Below are positions 14,668 to 22,303 of a stretch of 22,303 nt of DNA, in pieces. The DNA comes from JAHBXL01 sp038247555 (GTDB lineage Bacteria > Planctomycetota > Phycisphaerae > Phycisphaerales > UBA1924), in assembly GCA_038247555.1 (NCBI GenBank), contig JBBRUT010000047.1, forward strand, positions 1 through 22,303. The letters are read 5' to 3'. The position numbers were made by a program, and so were the translations under genes. The notes under the pieces are model-generated. The model saw only the letters and a list, made by a program, of their open reading frames with translations, was not told the DNA's origin and ran no database searches. Position 1 is the stretch's first letter. The number at the start of each line of letters is the position of its first letter.

Positions 14668-15244
14668 GGACATATCTCCAACTGATGTGCCCCGCTGAGG
14701 GCTCGACATATCTGACCGGAGCGCACCGATCGCGCTCGGAGCCGACTTTGGCTCTTTCCGACTGGCTCGCCGTGGGTGGGCCGAACCGCATCAGTCCGGC
14801 GCGTCCTCGCTGGAAACGCCGGACCCCTGATGTTGCAGCTGTACGACAGCCGCGAGAGAGAGAAGCCGCCAGGCCGTGCGCTCTTCAACGCAGGTGCGGA
14901 AACCACCAAGAGCCTGCCGCGAGCGGCGAGCCTTGAGGCCTTCTGTTCTTCGCGTTTCCTTGAGGGGAATCCGCGAGCAGAAACAACGCCGCTGCCAGCA
15001 CTTCCGTGCCTGCGCGACCGCCTGTTTCTACTCTCTCCCCCGCACGGGTGTCCGCCCTCCCAGGCGCACCCGCGGTTGTCTGGTCCAGCCGCACCATCAA
15101 GGGCTGCTCGAACCGATCAAAGGACAGTCGTATTAGATCACGGCCGCCACAGAAAGCAAGCGAAAATCTTCTCTCGCCGCTCTCATTCGCAAGTGGTTGA
15201 TATATCAGGACTTTACCCTGATTCGCCCAGGTTACCCTACAGCG
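14668..15244. other. 577-base intergenic region without a recognised gene
   Basis: It lies between the lectin start and the receiver-protein stop, both on the minus strand, so it should hold the lectin promoter and the end of the kinase-receiver transcript. Seen: a perfect 8-bp inverted repeat GTCCGGCG/CGCCGGAC with a 15-base loop (14794-14824), a short GCCGC-GA-GCGGC hairpin, a 10-base palindrome TGATATATCA (15198-15207), and the large palindrome at its right end. Open frames here are short and have no recognisable content. No tRNA or known RNA motif was found. Confidence 0.55.
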
Positions 15245-15276
15245 TTATCGGTCGTTCTGCAACGACCGAATCAGGG
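15216..15276 (-). terminator. Nested palindrome spanning the receiver-gene stop codon
   Basis: Outer arms CCCTGATTCG (15216-15225) and CGAATCAGGG (15267-15276) are exact complements. An inner hairpin CGGTCGTT-CTGC-AACGACCG (15249-15268) sits between them, sharing two bases. The structure covers the last codons and stop (15245-15247) of the receiver gene. It has no T run, so it may be an mRNA 3'-stabilising structure, a Rho-type end or a repeat rather than a classical terminator. Confidence 0.45.
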
Positions 15277-15670
15277 CCTCTCGCAACTCCGGCTGCGAGA
15301 TCGGCTTATGGATTCGTTGGTGCGACCGCTGCCGCGCACTCAGCAGCAGCGGGCTTGCATAGCCGGTAACAAAGAAATACGGGATACCTCGATCCCCAAG
15401 GTCGTCCGCGATCGGCTCGCTGGTCTGCCCGGACAGGCTGATGTCCAGCACCGCCGCATCGCAGCCGCCAGACGCGATCTGCGTCATCGCCTTCTCCACC
15501 GTCGGCACAGGTCCGATCACCCGACACTTCAGGTCGATCAGCATTCGGGATATGGATGCCGCGGCGAGGAACGAGTCCTCTACCACCAGCACCCGCAAAC
15601 CCACCAAACGATCGAGTGACCCCCCGCCCGCGCGCGCGGAAAGCTGTTCATTCAGAGCCGCTGCGGCCAT
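15245..15670 (-). CDS. Stand-alone response regulator receiver protein
   Basis: 141 residues, start ATG 15668-15670 with GGAG 8 bases upstream. A single CheY-like receiver domain (about residues 25-138): acidic pocket Glu31-Asp32 in LVVEDSFLAA, phospho-acceptor Asp76 in AVLDISL, the Thr switch residue in VTGY (Thr101) and the conserved Lys121 in HKPIS. A 24-residue Ala/Gly-rich N-terminal extension precedes it, and no output domain follows. It lies 108 bases downstream of the giant histidine kinase on the same strand, so it is the likely phosphotransfer partner, acting through protein contacts or as a phosphate sink. Lone receivers beside HWE or HisKA_2 kinases are common. Confidence 0.9.
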   Translation of the reverse strand: MAAAALNEQLSARAGGGSLDRLVGLRVLVVEDSFLAAASISRMLIDLKCRVIGPVPTVEKAMTQIASGGCDAAVLDISLSGQTSEPIADDLGDRGIPYFFVTGYASPLLLSARQRSHQRIHKPISQPELREALIRSLQNDR

Positions 15671-15751
15671 CGCTTTTTCTCCAACTCGGACCCACGATCA
15701 TGGGGAGTCGGTCAACACTCTGACGACCGCACAACGCGCGGCCTGTTGGCC

Positions 15752-15769
15752 CCAGTGTCCTTTGTTCTT
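15752..15769. repeat. Second copy of the hscA repeat core, in the kinase-receiver spacer
   Basis: CCAGTGTCCTTTGTTCTT matches the hscA-internal CCAGTGTGCCTTGGTTCTT (571-589) except for one missing base and one substitution. Similarity appears to extend a little on both sides (TTGGCCC against CTGGCC, and CGCC against TTGCC). It starts about 10 bases downstream of the kinase stop codon. Confidence 0.5.
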
Positions 15770-15778
15770 ACGCCCAAG

Positions 15779-18700
15779 TCAACTCCGCTGATCGTCAAAT
15801 GCTCCGGCCCGCACATCTCGCCGATCAAACTCCGCATCCGGGGGCATCTCAATGTCAATGCGACAGGTCAGCCCTTCGGGCTCAAACCGCAGGACCACTC
15901 GACCGCCCAGCTCGTAACTGATCGCCCCTTCAATGAGCTCGGTACCAAAGCCCCGCCTACTGGGGGGGATAACCACTGGGCCCCCCCACTCTGTCCAGCA
16001 CAGTTCCAGCCGCGGCCGCGGCGGCTCGGTCTCCATCGACCGATGCGGCTCGATCTCCATCCGTGGCGGCCGCAAGGCCCAGCGGGCCTCGATCCGTCCG
16101 CCAGGAATCGAAAGCGCCCCATACTTGATCGCGTTCGTGCACAGTTCGTTGAGCGCCATTCCCATCGCCTGCGCCGCGCGAGGCGGCAATACCACCAAGG
16201 GGCCCTCCACCACCGCCTGCGAAGTCGCATCCTGCCCGAACGCCTCGAGCGTCTGACGCACCAGCGTCCCCAGGTTCGCCCCCTGCCAGCGGGTGGCGGC
16301 CAGCGCGTTGTGCAATCGCGACAGCGCACGCACGCGCCCGAGGAACGATTCGCGGAACTCGGAGAATGTCGTCGTGGCGCGGCCGGATTGCTCGGCAAGC
16401 GAGATGACCGCCGCGAGGTTGTTCTTCACCCGGTGATCCAGCTCGGCCATCATCAACTGCTGTCGCTGCTGAGCGTCACGCTGATCCGTGACATCATCCA
16501 CAATCGAAGCGATTGCAAACACCTTGCCGTCGCCATCCACCAGGGGCGCGTTGTACCACTCGCAGAAGATCGTCTTCCCCTCGCGCGTCACGTTTGCGTT
16601 CGTGCTGCGCGATCCGCCCCTGTTCTGCTTGAGCGCCTGCCAGACCTCGTCAACCTGCGGCCGCACGCTCTCGGGACAAATGAACTGCGACGGCTTGCCC
16701 AGGGCATCGTCTACCCCCCAACCGAAGATCTGCTCCGCCGCGGCGTTCCACTCCGCCACTCGGAAGTCCAGGTCCCACACGATCACCCCCAGCGGGCTCT
16801 GCTGAACCAGAAGGCTCAGCCGTTGCTCGTTCTCGCGCAGCTTGCGCTCCGCTGTCCGCCGCGTCGTGACGTTCCGCACCAGCAGGAGCACCTGCTCCTC
16901 CGTACACCGCGTCGCACGCACTTCCCAGTACCTCAGGCCAAGATCATTCGACACCTGATACTCGTACGACTGGGTCACACCCGTCGCAAGCACCTGCGCG
17001 ATCGCCCTCATGCACTGCTCCGCACGCTCGGGCGAGAGCACCTCGCGCACCGTCCGGCCCATGAACTGCTCCGGCGGAACTGCCAGCTCCGCCGGGTTCG
17101 GCACGTGATACTCAACGTACCGCCCCTCACGATCCATGCGGAACATCAGATCCGGCACCGCGTTGAGCAGGTCCCGCAGATCCGTCTCACGCTTGCGAAG
17201 CTGCTCCTCCGCCGTCCGACGCTCGATCGCCAGACCTGCCAGTCGCGCGGCCCACGAAATCGACCGCGACTCGTGCTCGCCGGGGCCGCGCGGCTCTTTG
17301 TAGTACATCGCCAGAGACCCCAGCACCTTGCCCCCCGCGCCGATGATCGGCTCCGACCAGCACGCTCGCAGCCCGTGGACCAGCGCAAGGTCCTTCACCT
17401 CCGCCCACAACGGGTCCGTCGCGATATCCCTCACGATCACCCGCTCACGCCGATACATCGCCGTCCCGCACGACCCGACATTCGGGCCGATCGCCAAGCC
17501 GTTGATCGTCCGCGAGTACTCCTCGGGCAGGCTCGGTGCCGCAGCAGTCCGCATCGTGCCCGTCTGACCATCCAGCACCAGAACCGAACCAATGCACCCC
17601 GGCTCGTTCTCCTCGAGAATACGCACAATCTCTTCAAGCACCCTCCCCAGCTGCTCGCCCCCCACCAGCAGCGACAAAGTCCTGGCCTGTCCGGCCATCA
17701 GTTGCTCGTTGAACCGCTGCTCGGTGATGTCCGACATCGCGCCGATGATCCGCACTACCTCGCCCGCGCTGTTCCGCAACACGTACGCCCGGTCCAGCAC
17801 CACCGCGTACGTCCCATCCTCCCTGCGGAAGCGGTACTCCTCCACCCATCGCGCATCGCCACACTCAACCGCCTTGCCAAAGCTCCTCATCGCCCGCTCG
17901 AGGTCATGGGGGTGCAGCCGGCCTGACCATCCCTCAAGCCGGTCGCCCAGCTCCGCGATTCTCACGCCGAACATCGATTCGACATTGTCACCCCATCGCA
18001 CCAGCCCCGTCGCTGGCTCATAATCCCACATCGCATCCGATGTCGCGCGAAGCACCATGCGATACTTCTCCTCGCTGGCGCGCAGCGCCTCCTGCGAGTT
18101 GTGCCGCTCGGTCACATCCAGGAGGTGACCGTGCCACCGCGTGCTCCCATCTTCGAGCCGCTCCGGCATCGAATGCCCCTCCACCCACCGCACACCGCGC
18201 TCCGGCAGCACCACGCGATACTCGCTCCGCCACAGCTCCATCGTCTCGATCGATCGCTTCACACTCTCGACGACCCCGGGAAGGTCATCTGGATGAATCC
18301 GCGCGTACGCATGCTCGGCCGTCTCCTGAAGCTGCTGCGGCGTCGCCTCATAGATCGCCCGCACGCCATCGCTCGCATACGGAAAGTTCGCGCGCCCATC
18401 CGCGGCCTGCTGATACTGAAAGATCGCGCCGGGGACCTGTTCCGAGAGCTTTCGCAGCAGAGCATCACGATCCCGCAGACGCGCCTCGGCACTCTTGCGC
18501 TCCGTGATGTCCGTGATGCTCCCGCGGACCAGCACGCGGTCGCGATCCGGCAGGCGGGCCAGACGGACCTCACAGGGGATCTCGTGCCCATCCGCCGACA
18601 GATGCACCCATTCAAAATGCGGCTTCTCGCCCGCAATCGCCCGCCGGATGTACTCCTCCGCCACGTCCTTCGACCGCCTCCCATCGGGCTGAAACTCAGG

Positions 18701-20386
18701 ACTCATCGCAACCGGCGCTCGCCGAAGCAGCTCCGCGACGGGCAACCCGACCAGCCTCCCCGCCTGCTGGTTGCAATCCGTGAACCGCCGTGCCTCCACA
18801 TCAAGCACGACAACCGCCTCCGGCGCCGTCTCGATCAGCGTGCGGAAACGGGCCTCGCTGATTCTCAGGTCATCCTCCGCGCGCCTGCGCTCGCTCATGT
18901 CCGTAATCGCACCGATCATCCGCCGCGCACGCCCATCCGCCCCGCGCTGCACAACGCGCCCTCGCGACAGCACCCACCGGTAACTCCCGTCCCTGCAGCG
19001 AAGCCGATACTCCGACTCGTACCCATTGGTCGTGCCCACTTCACACGCCTTCAGCCGCGCGAGCACGTCCTCCCGGTCCGACGGATGCAGCAGGCTCTCC
19101 CACGTCCCGATCTCCTCCGCCTGCGCCCCAGCCGGATGTCCCAGCAGCGTCGGCCACGTGGCGCTGTGACTGGTCGTGTCCGCCGCAATATCCCAGTCCC
19201 ACGCCGGGTCGGGCAGCGCATCAAACAGTTCGCGGAACCGCCGCTCGCTCTCCCGAAGCACGGCCTCCGTCATCACGCGCTCCGTGATGTCCTGGCACAC
19301 GCCGATCATCCGCAGCGGCTCGCCCGCCGCATCGCGCTCCACCCGCGCCCGCTCGTGCACCCATCGCTCCGTCCCATCGGGCCGCACGATCCGGTGGTCG
19401 ATCGCGTACTCCGCCTTCCCGGCGAGCGCATCGCTGCTCGCCCGGCGCACCGCCGAGAGGTCACCTTGGTGGACCATCGAGAAGAACGTCGCCAGCGAGC
19501 CATCAAAGCCGCCCTCCTCGATCCCGAAAATCCGGTACGTCTCGCGAGACCACTCCAGCACGCCTTCGTGGTGCGCCGCATCCGACACCCAGCTCCCGAT
19601 CTGTCCCAGTTCCTGCGCCTGCTCCAGGATCACCTTGTTCCTCTGCAACTCCCGCAGCACACGCTCCCGCTCCGTCACATCCATGAACGCCCCCACCGCG
19701 CCACGCACCTGGCCCTTCCCATCTCGCAGCGGCACCGCGTTGCCCAGCAGCCGCACGCGACGCCCATCATCAAACACCAGCTCCTCTTCGCAGTCCCAAA
19801 CCTCCTGCCCCGTCCGCGCCGCCGTCTGCACCGGCAGTTCCTCCGCGGGAACTTCCCGCCCGCCGATCAGCACCTTGAAACCCATCGGACGCTCGCTCGT
19901 CGGTGCCGACAGCGATAGGTTCACCCGCTCGCTCTGCCCCAGCAGCTCCCGCCCCGCCCGGTTCCCCTCGATCACCAGGCACTCCGGGTCCCGCGCAATC
20001 CACACCGCTATCGGCGCCGCATCCAGCACCGTCTCCAGCTCCACCGCTCGCGACTGCGCCTCCACTTTGGCCTGAAGGGCCTTCGCCCGCGCACGCGTCA
20101 GCCGCACCAGCGGCCGCGAAATCAGCACATACAGAACCCCGGCGGTAAACGCCACCCACCCAGTCCCCTTCCAAAGCTCTATCTGATGCGCGACCTCGGG
20201 CGGCAGCCCCATCGTGCGCAGCACCCGATCCGACCCCCAGATCCACAGAATCGCAACCACGAGGTACGCGCCGGCGATCAACGCCGCCGTCAGCCGCGGC
20301 CGCTCCATCGTCCCGCTCGCGCCCACCCCCCCGCTGCCTCCATCACCCCCACCGCCCACCCCGCCGTCCGTTCCAAGAGCGCTCAT
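15779..20386 (-). CDS. Multi-PAS/GAF membrane sensor histidine kinase, HWE type
   Basis: 1535 residues, start ATG 20384-20386 behind GGAGGA with a 4-base spacer; an earlier ATG at 20440 lacks this. After a Gly-rich N-terminus come two membrane helices (about 32-52 and 75-95) with a short loop, then eight PAS-like domains at roughly 119, 245, 384, 512, 645, 775, 1068 and 1189. A GAF domain (about 904-1042, GLAIGPNVGSCGTAMYRRE) lies between PAS6 and PAS7. Several PAS units end in PAC-type ITDITERK sequences. The kinase core has ELDHRVKNNLAAV (His1318), the N-box ALNELCTNAIKYG (about 1407) and WTEWGGPVVIPPSRRGFGTELI (about 1470-1490), diagnostic of HWE/HisKA_2 enzymes. It should autophosphorylate and pass phosphate to the downstream receiver. 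Signals unknown; PAS repetition suggests several small-molecule or redox inputs. Odd: a 24-bp tandem duplication and long G and C runs in the ATPase domain. Confidence 0.92.
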   Translation of the reverse strand: MSALGTDGGVGGGGDGGSGGVGASGTMERPRLTAALIAGAYLVVAILWIWGSDRVLRTMGLPPEVAHQIELWKGTGWVAFTAGVLYVLISRPLVRLTRARAKALQAKVEAQSRAVELETVLDAAPIAVWIARDPECLVIEGNRAGRELLGQSERVNLSLSAPTSERPMGFKVLIGGREVPAEELPVQTAARTGQEVWDCEEELVFDDGRRVRLLGNAVPLRDGKGQVRGAVGAFMDVTERERVLRELQRNKVILEQAQELGQIGSWVSDAAHHEGVLEWSRETYRIFGIEEGGFDGSLATFFSMVHQGDLSAVRRASSDALAGKAEYAIDHRIVRPDGTERWVHERARVERDAAGEPLRMIGVCQDITERVMTEAVLRESERRFRELFDALPDPAWDWDIAADTTSHSATWPTLLGHPAGAQAEEIGTWESLLHPSDREDVLARLKACEVGTTNGYESEYRLRCRDGSYRWVLSRGRVVQRGADGRARRMIGAITDMSERRRAEDDLRISEARFRTLIETAPEAVVVLDVEARRFTDCNQQAGRLVGLPVAELLRRAPVAMSPEFQPDGRRSKDVAEEYIRRAIAGEKPHFEWVHLSADGHEIPCEVRLARLPDRDRVLVRGSITDITERKSAEARLRDRDALLRKLSEQVPGAIFQYQQAADGRANFPYASDGVRAIYEATPQQLQETAEHAYARIHPDDLPGVVESVKRSIETMELWRSEYRVVLPERGVRWVEGHSMPERLEDGSTRWHGHLLDVTERHNSQEALRASEEKYRMVLRATSDAMWDYEPATGLVRWGDNVESMFGVRIAELGDRLEGWSGRLHPHDLERAMRSFGKAVECGDARWVEEYRFRREDGTYAVVLDRAYVLRNSAGEVVRIIGAMSDITEQRFNEQLMAGQARTLSLLVGGEQLGRVLEEIVRILEENEPGCIGSVLVLDGQTGTMRTAAAPSLPEEYSRTINGLAIGPNVGSCGTAMYRRERVIVRDIATDPLWAEVKDLALVHGLRACWSEPIIGAGGKVLGSLAMYYKEPRGPGEHESRSISWAARLAGLAIERRTAEEQLRKRETDLRDLLNAVPDLMFRMDREGRYVEYHVPNPAELAVPPEQFMGRTVREVLSPERAEQCMRAIAQVLATGVTQSYEYQVSNDLGLRYWEVRATRCTEEQVLLLVRNVTTRRTAERKLRENEQRLSLLVQQSPLGVIVWDLDFRVAEWNAAAEQIFGWGVDDALGKPSQFICPESVRPQVDEVWQALKQNRGGSRSTNANVTREGKTIFCEWYNAPLVDGDGKVFAIASIVDDVTDQRDAQQRQQLMMAELDHRVKNNLAAVISLAEQSGRATTTFSEFRESFLGRVRALSRLHNALAATRWQGANLGTLVRQTLEAFGQDATSQAVVEGPLVVLPPRAAQAMGMALNELCTNAIKYGALSIPGGRIEARWALRPPRMEIEPHRSMETEPPRPRLELCWTEWGGPVVIPPSRRGFGTELIEGAISYELGGRVVLRFEPEGLTCRIDIEMPPDAEFDRRDVRAGAFDDQRS
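16014..16060 (-). repeat. 24-bp tandem duplication in the kinase ATPase domain
   Basis: GCGGCTCGGTCTCCATC (16020-16036) and GCGGCTCGATCTCCATC (16044-16060) differ at one base and are offset by 24 bases. They encode MEIEPHRS followed by METEPPRP (about residues 1443-1458), between the N-box and the WTEWGGP motif. Confidence 0.7.
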
Positions 20387-20483
20387 GGCTTCCTCCTCCG
20401 TCCCGGCGCTCTCGCCCCACGCGATCGCCGGACCCATCAACAGTGCAGCGTACTATCTTTCCCGCCCACTCAACGCCCGCCAC

Positions 20484-20500
20484 GGCCGGAAACCCCGGCC
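20484..20500 (+). promoter_or_regulatory. Hairpin in the fbaB leader
   Basis: GGCCGG (20484-20489) and CCGGCC (20495-20500) form a perfect 6-bp stem with a 5-base loop, ending 18 bases before the fbaB ATG. In GC-rich DNA this may be chance. The only ribosome-binding-like sequence after it is a weak CGGAAT. Confidence 0.25.
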
Positions 20501-20518
20501 CTCACACGGAATCTCATC

Positions 20519-21640
20519 ATGCCCGCCACCGATATCGCTTCCATCCTCGGCCCCGACGCCAAGAGCCTCCTCGCCTACGAATCCAAAACCATCGCCAAGG
20601 GCAAGCTGCATCTCCCCGGGCCAGATTTCATCGACCGCGTCTTCAGCCAGACCGACCGCTCGCCCGTGGTGCTGCGAAACTTCCAGACCATCCTCAACAC
20701 CGGCCGCCTCGCCGGAACTGGGTATGTCAGCATCCTCCCCGTCGATCAGGGCATCGAGCACTCCGCGGGCGCGAGCTTCGCCCCCAACCCCGAGTACTTC
20801 GACCCCGAGAACATCGTCAAGCTCGCCATCGAGGGTGGCTGCAACGCCGTCGCCAGCACGCTCGGTGTCCTCGGCGCGGTCGCCCGCAAGTACGCCCACA
20901 AGATCCCCTTCCTCGTGAAGTTCAACCACAACGAGATGCTGACCTTCCCCAACACCTTCAAGCAGTCCTACTTCGGCAGCGTCCGCCAGTGCTACGAAAT
21001 GGGCGCCGTCGCCGTCGGCGCGACGATCTACTTCGGCAGCGATACCGCCCGCGAAGAGATCGCCTACGTCTCCGACATGTTCGAGGAAGCGCACTCCTAT
21101 GGCATGGTCACCGTCCTCTGGTGCTACACCCGCAACAACGCCTTCAAGGTGAAGGGTGCGGATGGAAAGTCCACCGACTACCACGCCAGCGCGGACCTCA
21201 CCGGTCAGGCCAACCACCTGGGCGTCACCATCAAGGCCGACATCATCAAGCAGAAGCTGCCCACCAACAACGGCGGCTACGCCGCGCTCAACTCGGGAGG
21301 GGGGGGCGGCGGCTCGTCGTACGGCAAGTGGGACAAACGCGTGTACACGCAGCTCGCCGGCAGCGATGAAACCGGCGCGGGCGGACACCCCATCGACCTC
21401 TGCCGTTACCAGATCCTCAACTGCTACATGGGCCGCATCCCTCTCATCAACTCCGGCGGCGAATCCAAGGGCGCGGGCGATCTCGCCGAGGCCATCACCA
21501 CCGCCGTCATCAACAAGCGCGCCGGCGGCATGGGCCTCATCTCCGGCCGCAAGGCCTTCCAGCGCCCCATGAAGGATGGCGCAGCCCTCCTCCAGTCCAT
21601 TCAGGATGTTTACCTCGACAAGTCCGTCACCGTCGCCTGA
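20519..21640 (+). CDS. fbaB: Class I fructose-bisphosphate aldolase, FbaB/DhnA type
   Basis: Cleaves fructose 1,6-bisphosphate to dihydroxyacetone phosphate and glyceraldehyde 3-phosphate through a Schiff base; cytoplasmic, glycolysis and gluconeogenesis. 373 residues against 350 for E. coli FbaB, collinear throughout: LPGPDFIDRVF, RLAGTGYVSILPVDQGIEHS (catalytic Asp in VDQG), FLVKFNHNE, VGATIYFGS, DLTGQANHLGVTIKADIIKQ with the expected Schiff-base Lys244, NCYMGRIPLINSGG and the C-terminal INKRAGGMGLISGRKAF. The ATG at 20519 matches the family N-terminus (TDIASILGPDAKSLL). Odd: where E. coli has a short loop (NYGYTDDRVY) this protein has a run of six glycines encoded over eight consecutive G (21299-21306), and a second small insertion DETGAGG. 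Divergent from the kinase gene. Confidence 0.93.
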   Translation: MPATDIASILGPDAKSLLAYESKTIAKGKLHLPGPDFIDRVFSQTDRSPVVLRNFQTILNTGRLAGTGYVSILPVDQGIEHSAGASFAPNPEYFDPENIVKLAIEGGCNAVASTLGVLGAVARKYAHKIPFLVKFNHNEMLTFPNTFKQSYFGSVRQCYEMGAVAVGATIYFGSDTAREEIAYVSDMFEEAHSYGMVTVLWCYTRNNAFKVKGADGKSTDYHASADLTGQANHLGVTIKADIIKQKLPTNNGGYAALNSGGGGGGSSYGKWDKRVYTQLAGSDETGAGGHPIDLCRYQILNCYMGRIPLINSGGESKGAGDLAEAITTAVINKRAGGMGLISGRKAFQRPMKDGAALLQSIQDVYLDKSVTVA

Positions 21641-21660
21641 TCACGCTCGCAATCCCGACG

Positions 21661-21694
21661 CCGGGGCTAAGGCGGCTCGCAGCCAAAGCCCTGG
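21661..21694 (+). terminator. Bipartite hairpin after fbaB
   Basis: Outer arms CCGGGGCT (21661-21668) and AGCCCTGG (21687-21694) pair over 8 bp with one G-T. The inner arms GGCT (21674-21677) and AGCC (21681-21684) close on CGC. It begins 20 bases after the fbaB stop, where a terminator is expected, but lacks a T run. It may be a short palindromic intergenic repeat used as a transcript end. Confidence 0.45.
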
Positions 21695-21833
21695 GTTGTG
21701 CGCTGCGCCCGAACAGCCGGTCTCCGCGGCCGAAAACCCCTCCCACCGCCCCGCCGACCTCAAATCCTCGAACTCCGCTGCAAGATCCTGCACCCTTCCG
21801 GCAAATCTGTTCTGAGCCCATCAGTCCGTCATG

Positions 21834-21847
21834 TAAAGTATCCCCTA
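21834..21847 (+). promoter_or_regulatory. Candidate -10 box placing the start site at the ATG
   Basis: TAAAGT (21834-21839) lies 7 bases before the ATG at 21847 and there is no ribosome-binding-like sequence between. Transcription from this box would start at or next to the A of the ATG, giving a leaderless mRNA. No good -35 box is seen. Confidence 0.25.
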
Positions 21848-22303
21848 TGAAGTACCGAACATCTGTCGCGATCGCATTCGCGGTCCTCGCCTGCGCCGCG
21901 GCGTCCGTCTCTGCGCAGAGCATCTCCGAGGTGCCGCCGATCCCAGGCGGCGGCTTGACCCGCGTATACGCCGTCAACTCCGACGGCACGGCCGCCGCTG
22001 GCTTCAGTGAAGACGCGGGCTCCAACGACCGGGCCATCCGCTGGACGCTCTCGGGCGGGACGCAGAACATGGGCCTGCTTCCGAGCGGGGTGTTCAACTC
22101 GTACGCCCAGGCGATCGATGCCACGGGCACAATCCTCGCGGGCTATGGCGATTCCGGAAGCACGCGGGCCTTTCGCTGGACGACGACCGGCGGGTATCAG
22201 TTGTTGCCGATCGTCACGGGATTCGGGTCGTTCAATCAGGCCTTCGGCATGACGCCCAGTGGCGTGATCGTCGTGGGTGGCAGCGGGACCCCCTCCGAGC
22301 GGG
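21847..22303 (+). CDS. Secreted HAF-repeat protein (5' part, runs off right edge)
   Basis: 152 residues are visible before the window ends, with no stop. Sec signal peptide about residues 1-24 (VAIAFAVLACAAASVSAQ, cleavage after AQ or SA). The mature part consists of repeated units with RVYAVNSDGTAAAGFSE, RAIRWTLSGGTQNMGLLPSG, YAQAIDATGTILAGYGDSG, RAFRWTTTGG and FGMTPSGVIVVGGSG. This is the alternating A[ID]xxDGxxxxGxS and AFRWT pattern of the extracellular HAF-repeat family, thought to fold as a beta-propeller. Function in the family is unknown. The C-terminus, which in this organism might carry a sorting tail, is not visible. No ribosome binding site is apparent before the ATG. Confidence 0.8.
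   Translation, partial: MKYRTSVAIAFAVLACAAASVSAQSISEVPPIPGGGLTRVYAVNSDGTAAAGFSEDAGSNDRAIRWTLSGGTQNMGLLPSGVFNSYAQAIDATGTILAGYGDSGSTRAFRWTTTGGYQLLPIVTGFGSFNQAFGMTPSGVIVVGGSGTPSER

Noticed and set aside
14885..15100. A 71-codon minus-strand frame in the intergenic region
   Set aside because: There is no ribosome binding site, composition is Ala/Gly/Arg-rich as expected from GC-rich non-coding DNA, and no motif is recognised.
15122..15136. Minus-strand TAATACGACT resembling a T7-type phage promoter
   Set aside because: Only ten bases match, the CACTATAGG part is missing and no phage genes are present; it is probably chance in intergenic DNA.
15746..17926. A 726-codon open frame on the plus strand opposite the kinase gene
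   Set aside because: It mirrors the kinase codons, is dominated by Arg, His, Leu and Pro, has no recognisable domain, and the minus-strand kinase in the same place is unambiguous. The same holds for the long plus-strand frame at 18101-19918 and for those at 1154-2098 and 1948-3165.

Overview
This is a GC-rich bacterial window that I assign to the Planctomycetota, most likely class Phycisphaerae (order Phycisphaerales). The main evidence is three consecutive secreted proteins that end in a dockerin-like double repeat (VPDIFAFLSAWF type) closing on a C-terminal Gly/Pro-Cys. Supporting evidence is a PEP-CTERM-like tail on a lectin, a HAF-repeat secreted protein and several lipoproteins. No rRNA, tRNA, CRISPR array, transposase or phage gene was seen.

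Layout. 1-1966 (-): 5'-proximal part of an HscA/DnaK-type Hsp70 whose 3' end lies beyond the left edge. 1993-3591 (-): a DASS/SLC13 anion transporter, divergent from sixA (3741-4328, +). 4373-5524 (-): pdxA, divergent from an FKBP-type lipoprotein (5682-6329, +). 6333-7382 (-): three small genes (lipoprotein, soluble 90-mer, membrane 95-mer). 7383-7890: an intergenic region with an AT-rich island, several hairpins and a minus-strand terminator that has no gene upstream of it. 7891-12660 (+): three secreted GC-dockerin proteins, the last two tandem paralogues. 12687-13565 (-): a membrane-anchored unknown. 13831-14667 (-): an L-type lectin with a PEP-CTERM-like tail. 14668-15244: intergenic. 15245-20386 (-): a giant eight-PAS/GAF/HWE histidine kinase followed by a lone receiver-domain protein, probably one signalling operon. 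20519-21640 (+): fbaB-type class I fructose-bisphosphate aldolase. 21847 to the right edge (+): start of a HAF-repeat secreted protein.

How the genes relate. The metabolic and chaperone genes (Hsp70, DASS, sixA, pdxA, fbaB) are ordinary housekeeping-type functions without visible pathway neighbours. The centre of the window is a cell-surface locus with two different C-terminal sorting-type tails. The kinase and receiver could work as a pair; the receiver has no output domain.

The most unusual signal is a set of short, repeat-like DNA segments that lie in frame inside conserved protein genes: two in the Hsp70 gene (about 991-1085 and 533-596) and one in sixA (about 3788-3834). One of them has a recognisable relative in the kinase-receiver spacer (15752-15769). 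This resembles the in-frame palindromic elements of Rickettsia, but I cannot show genome-wide dispersal from one window.
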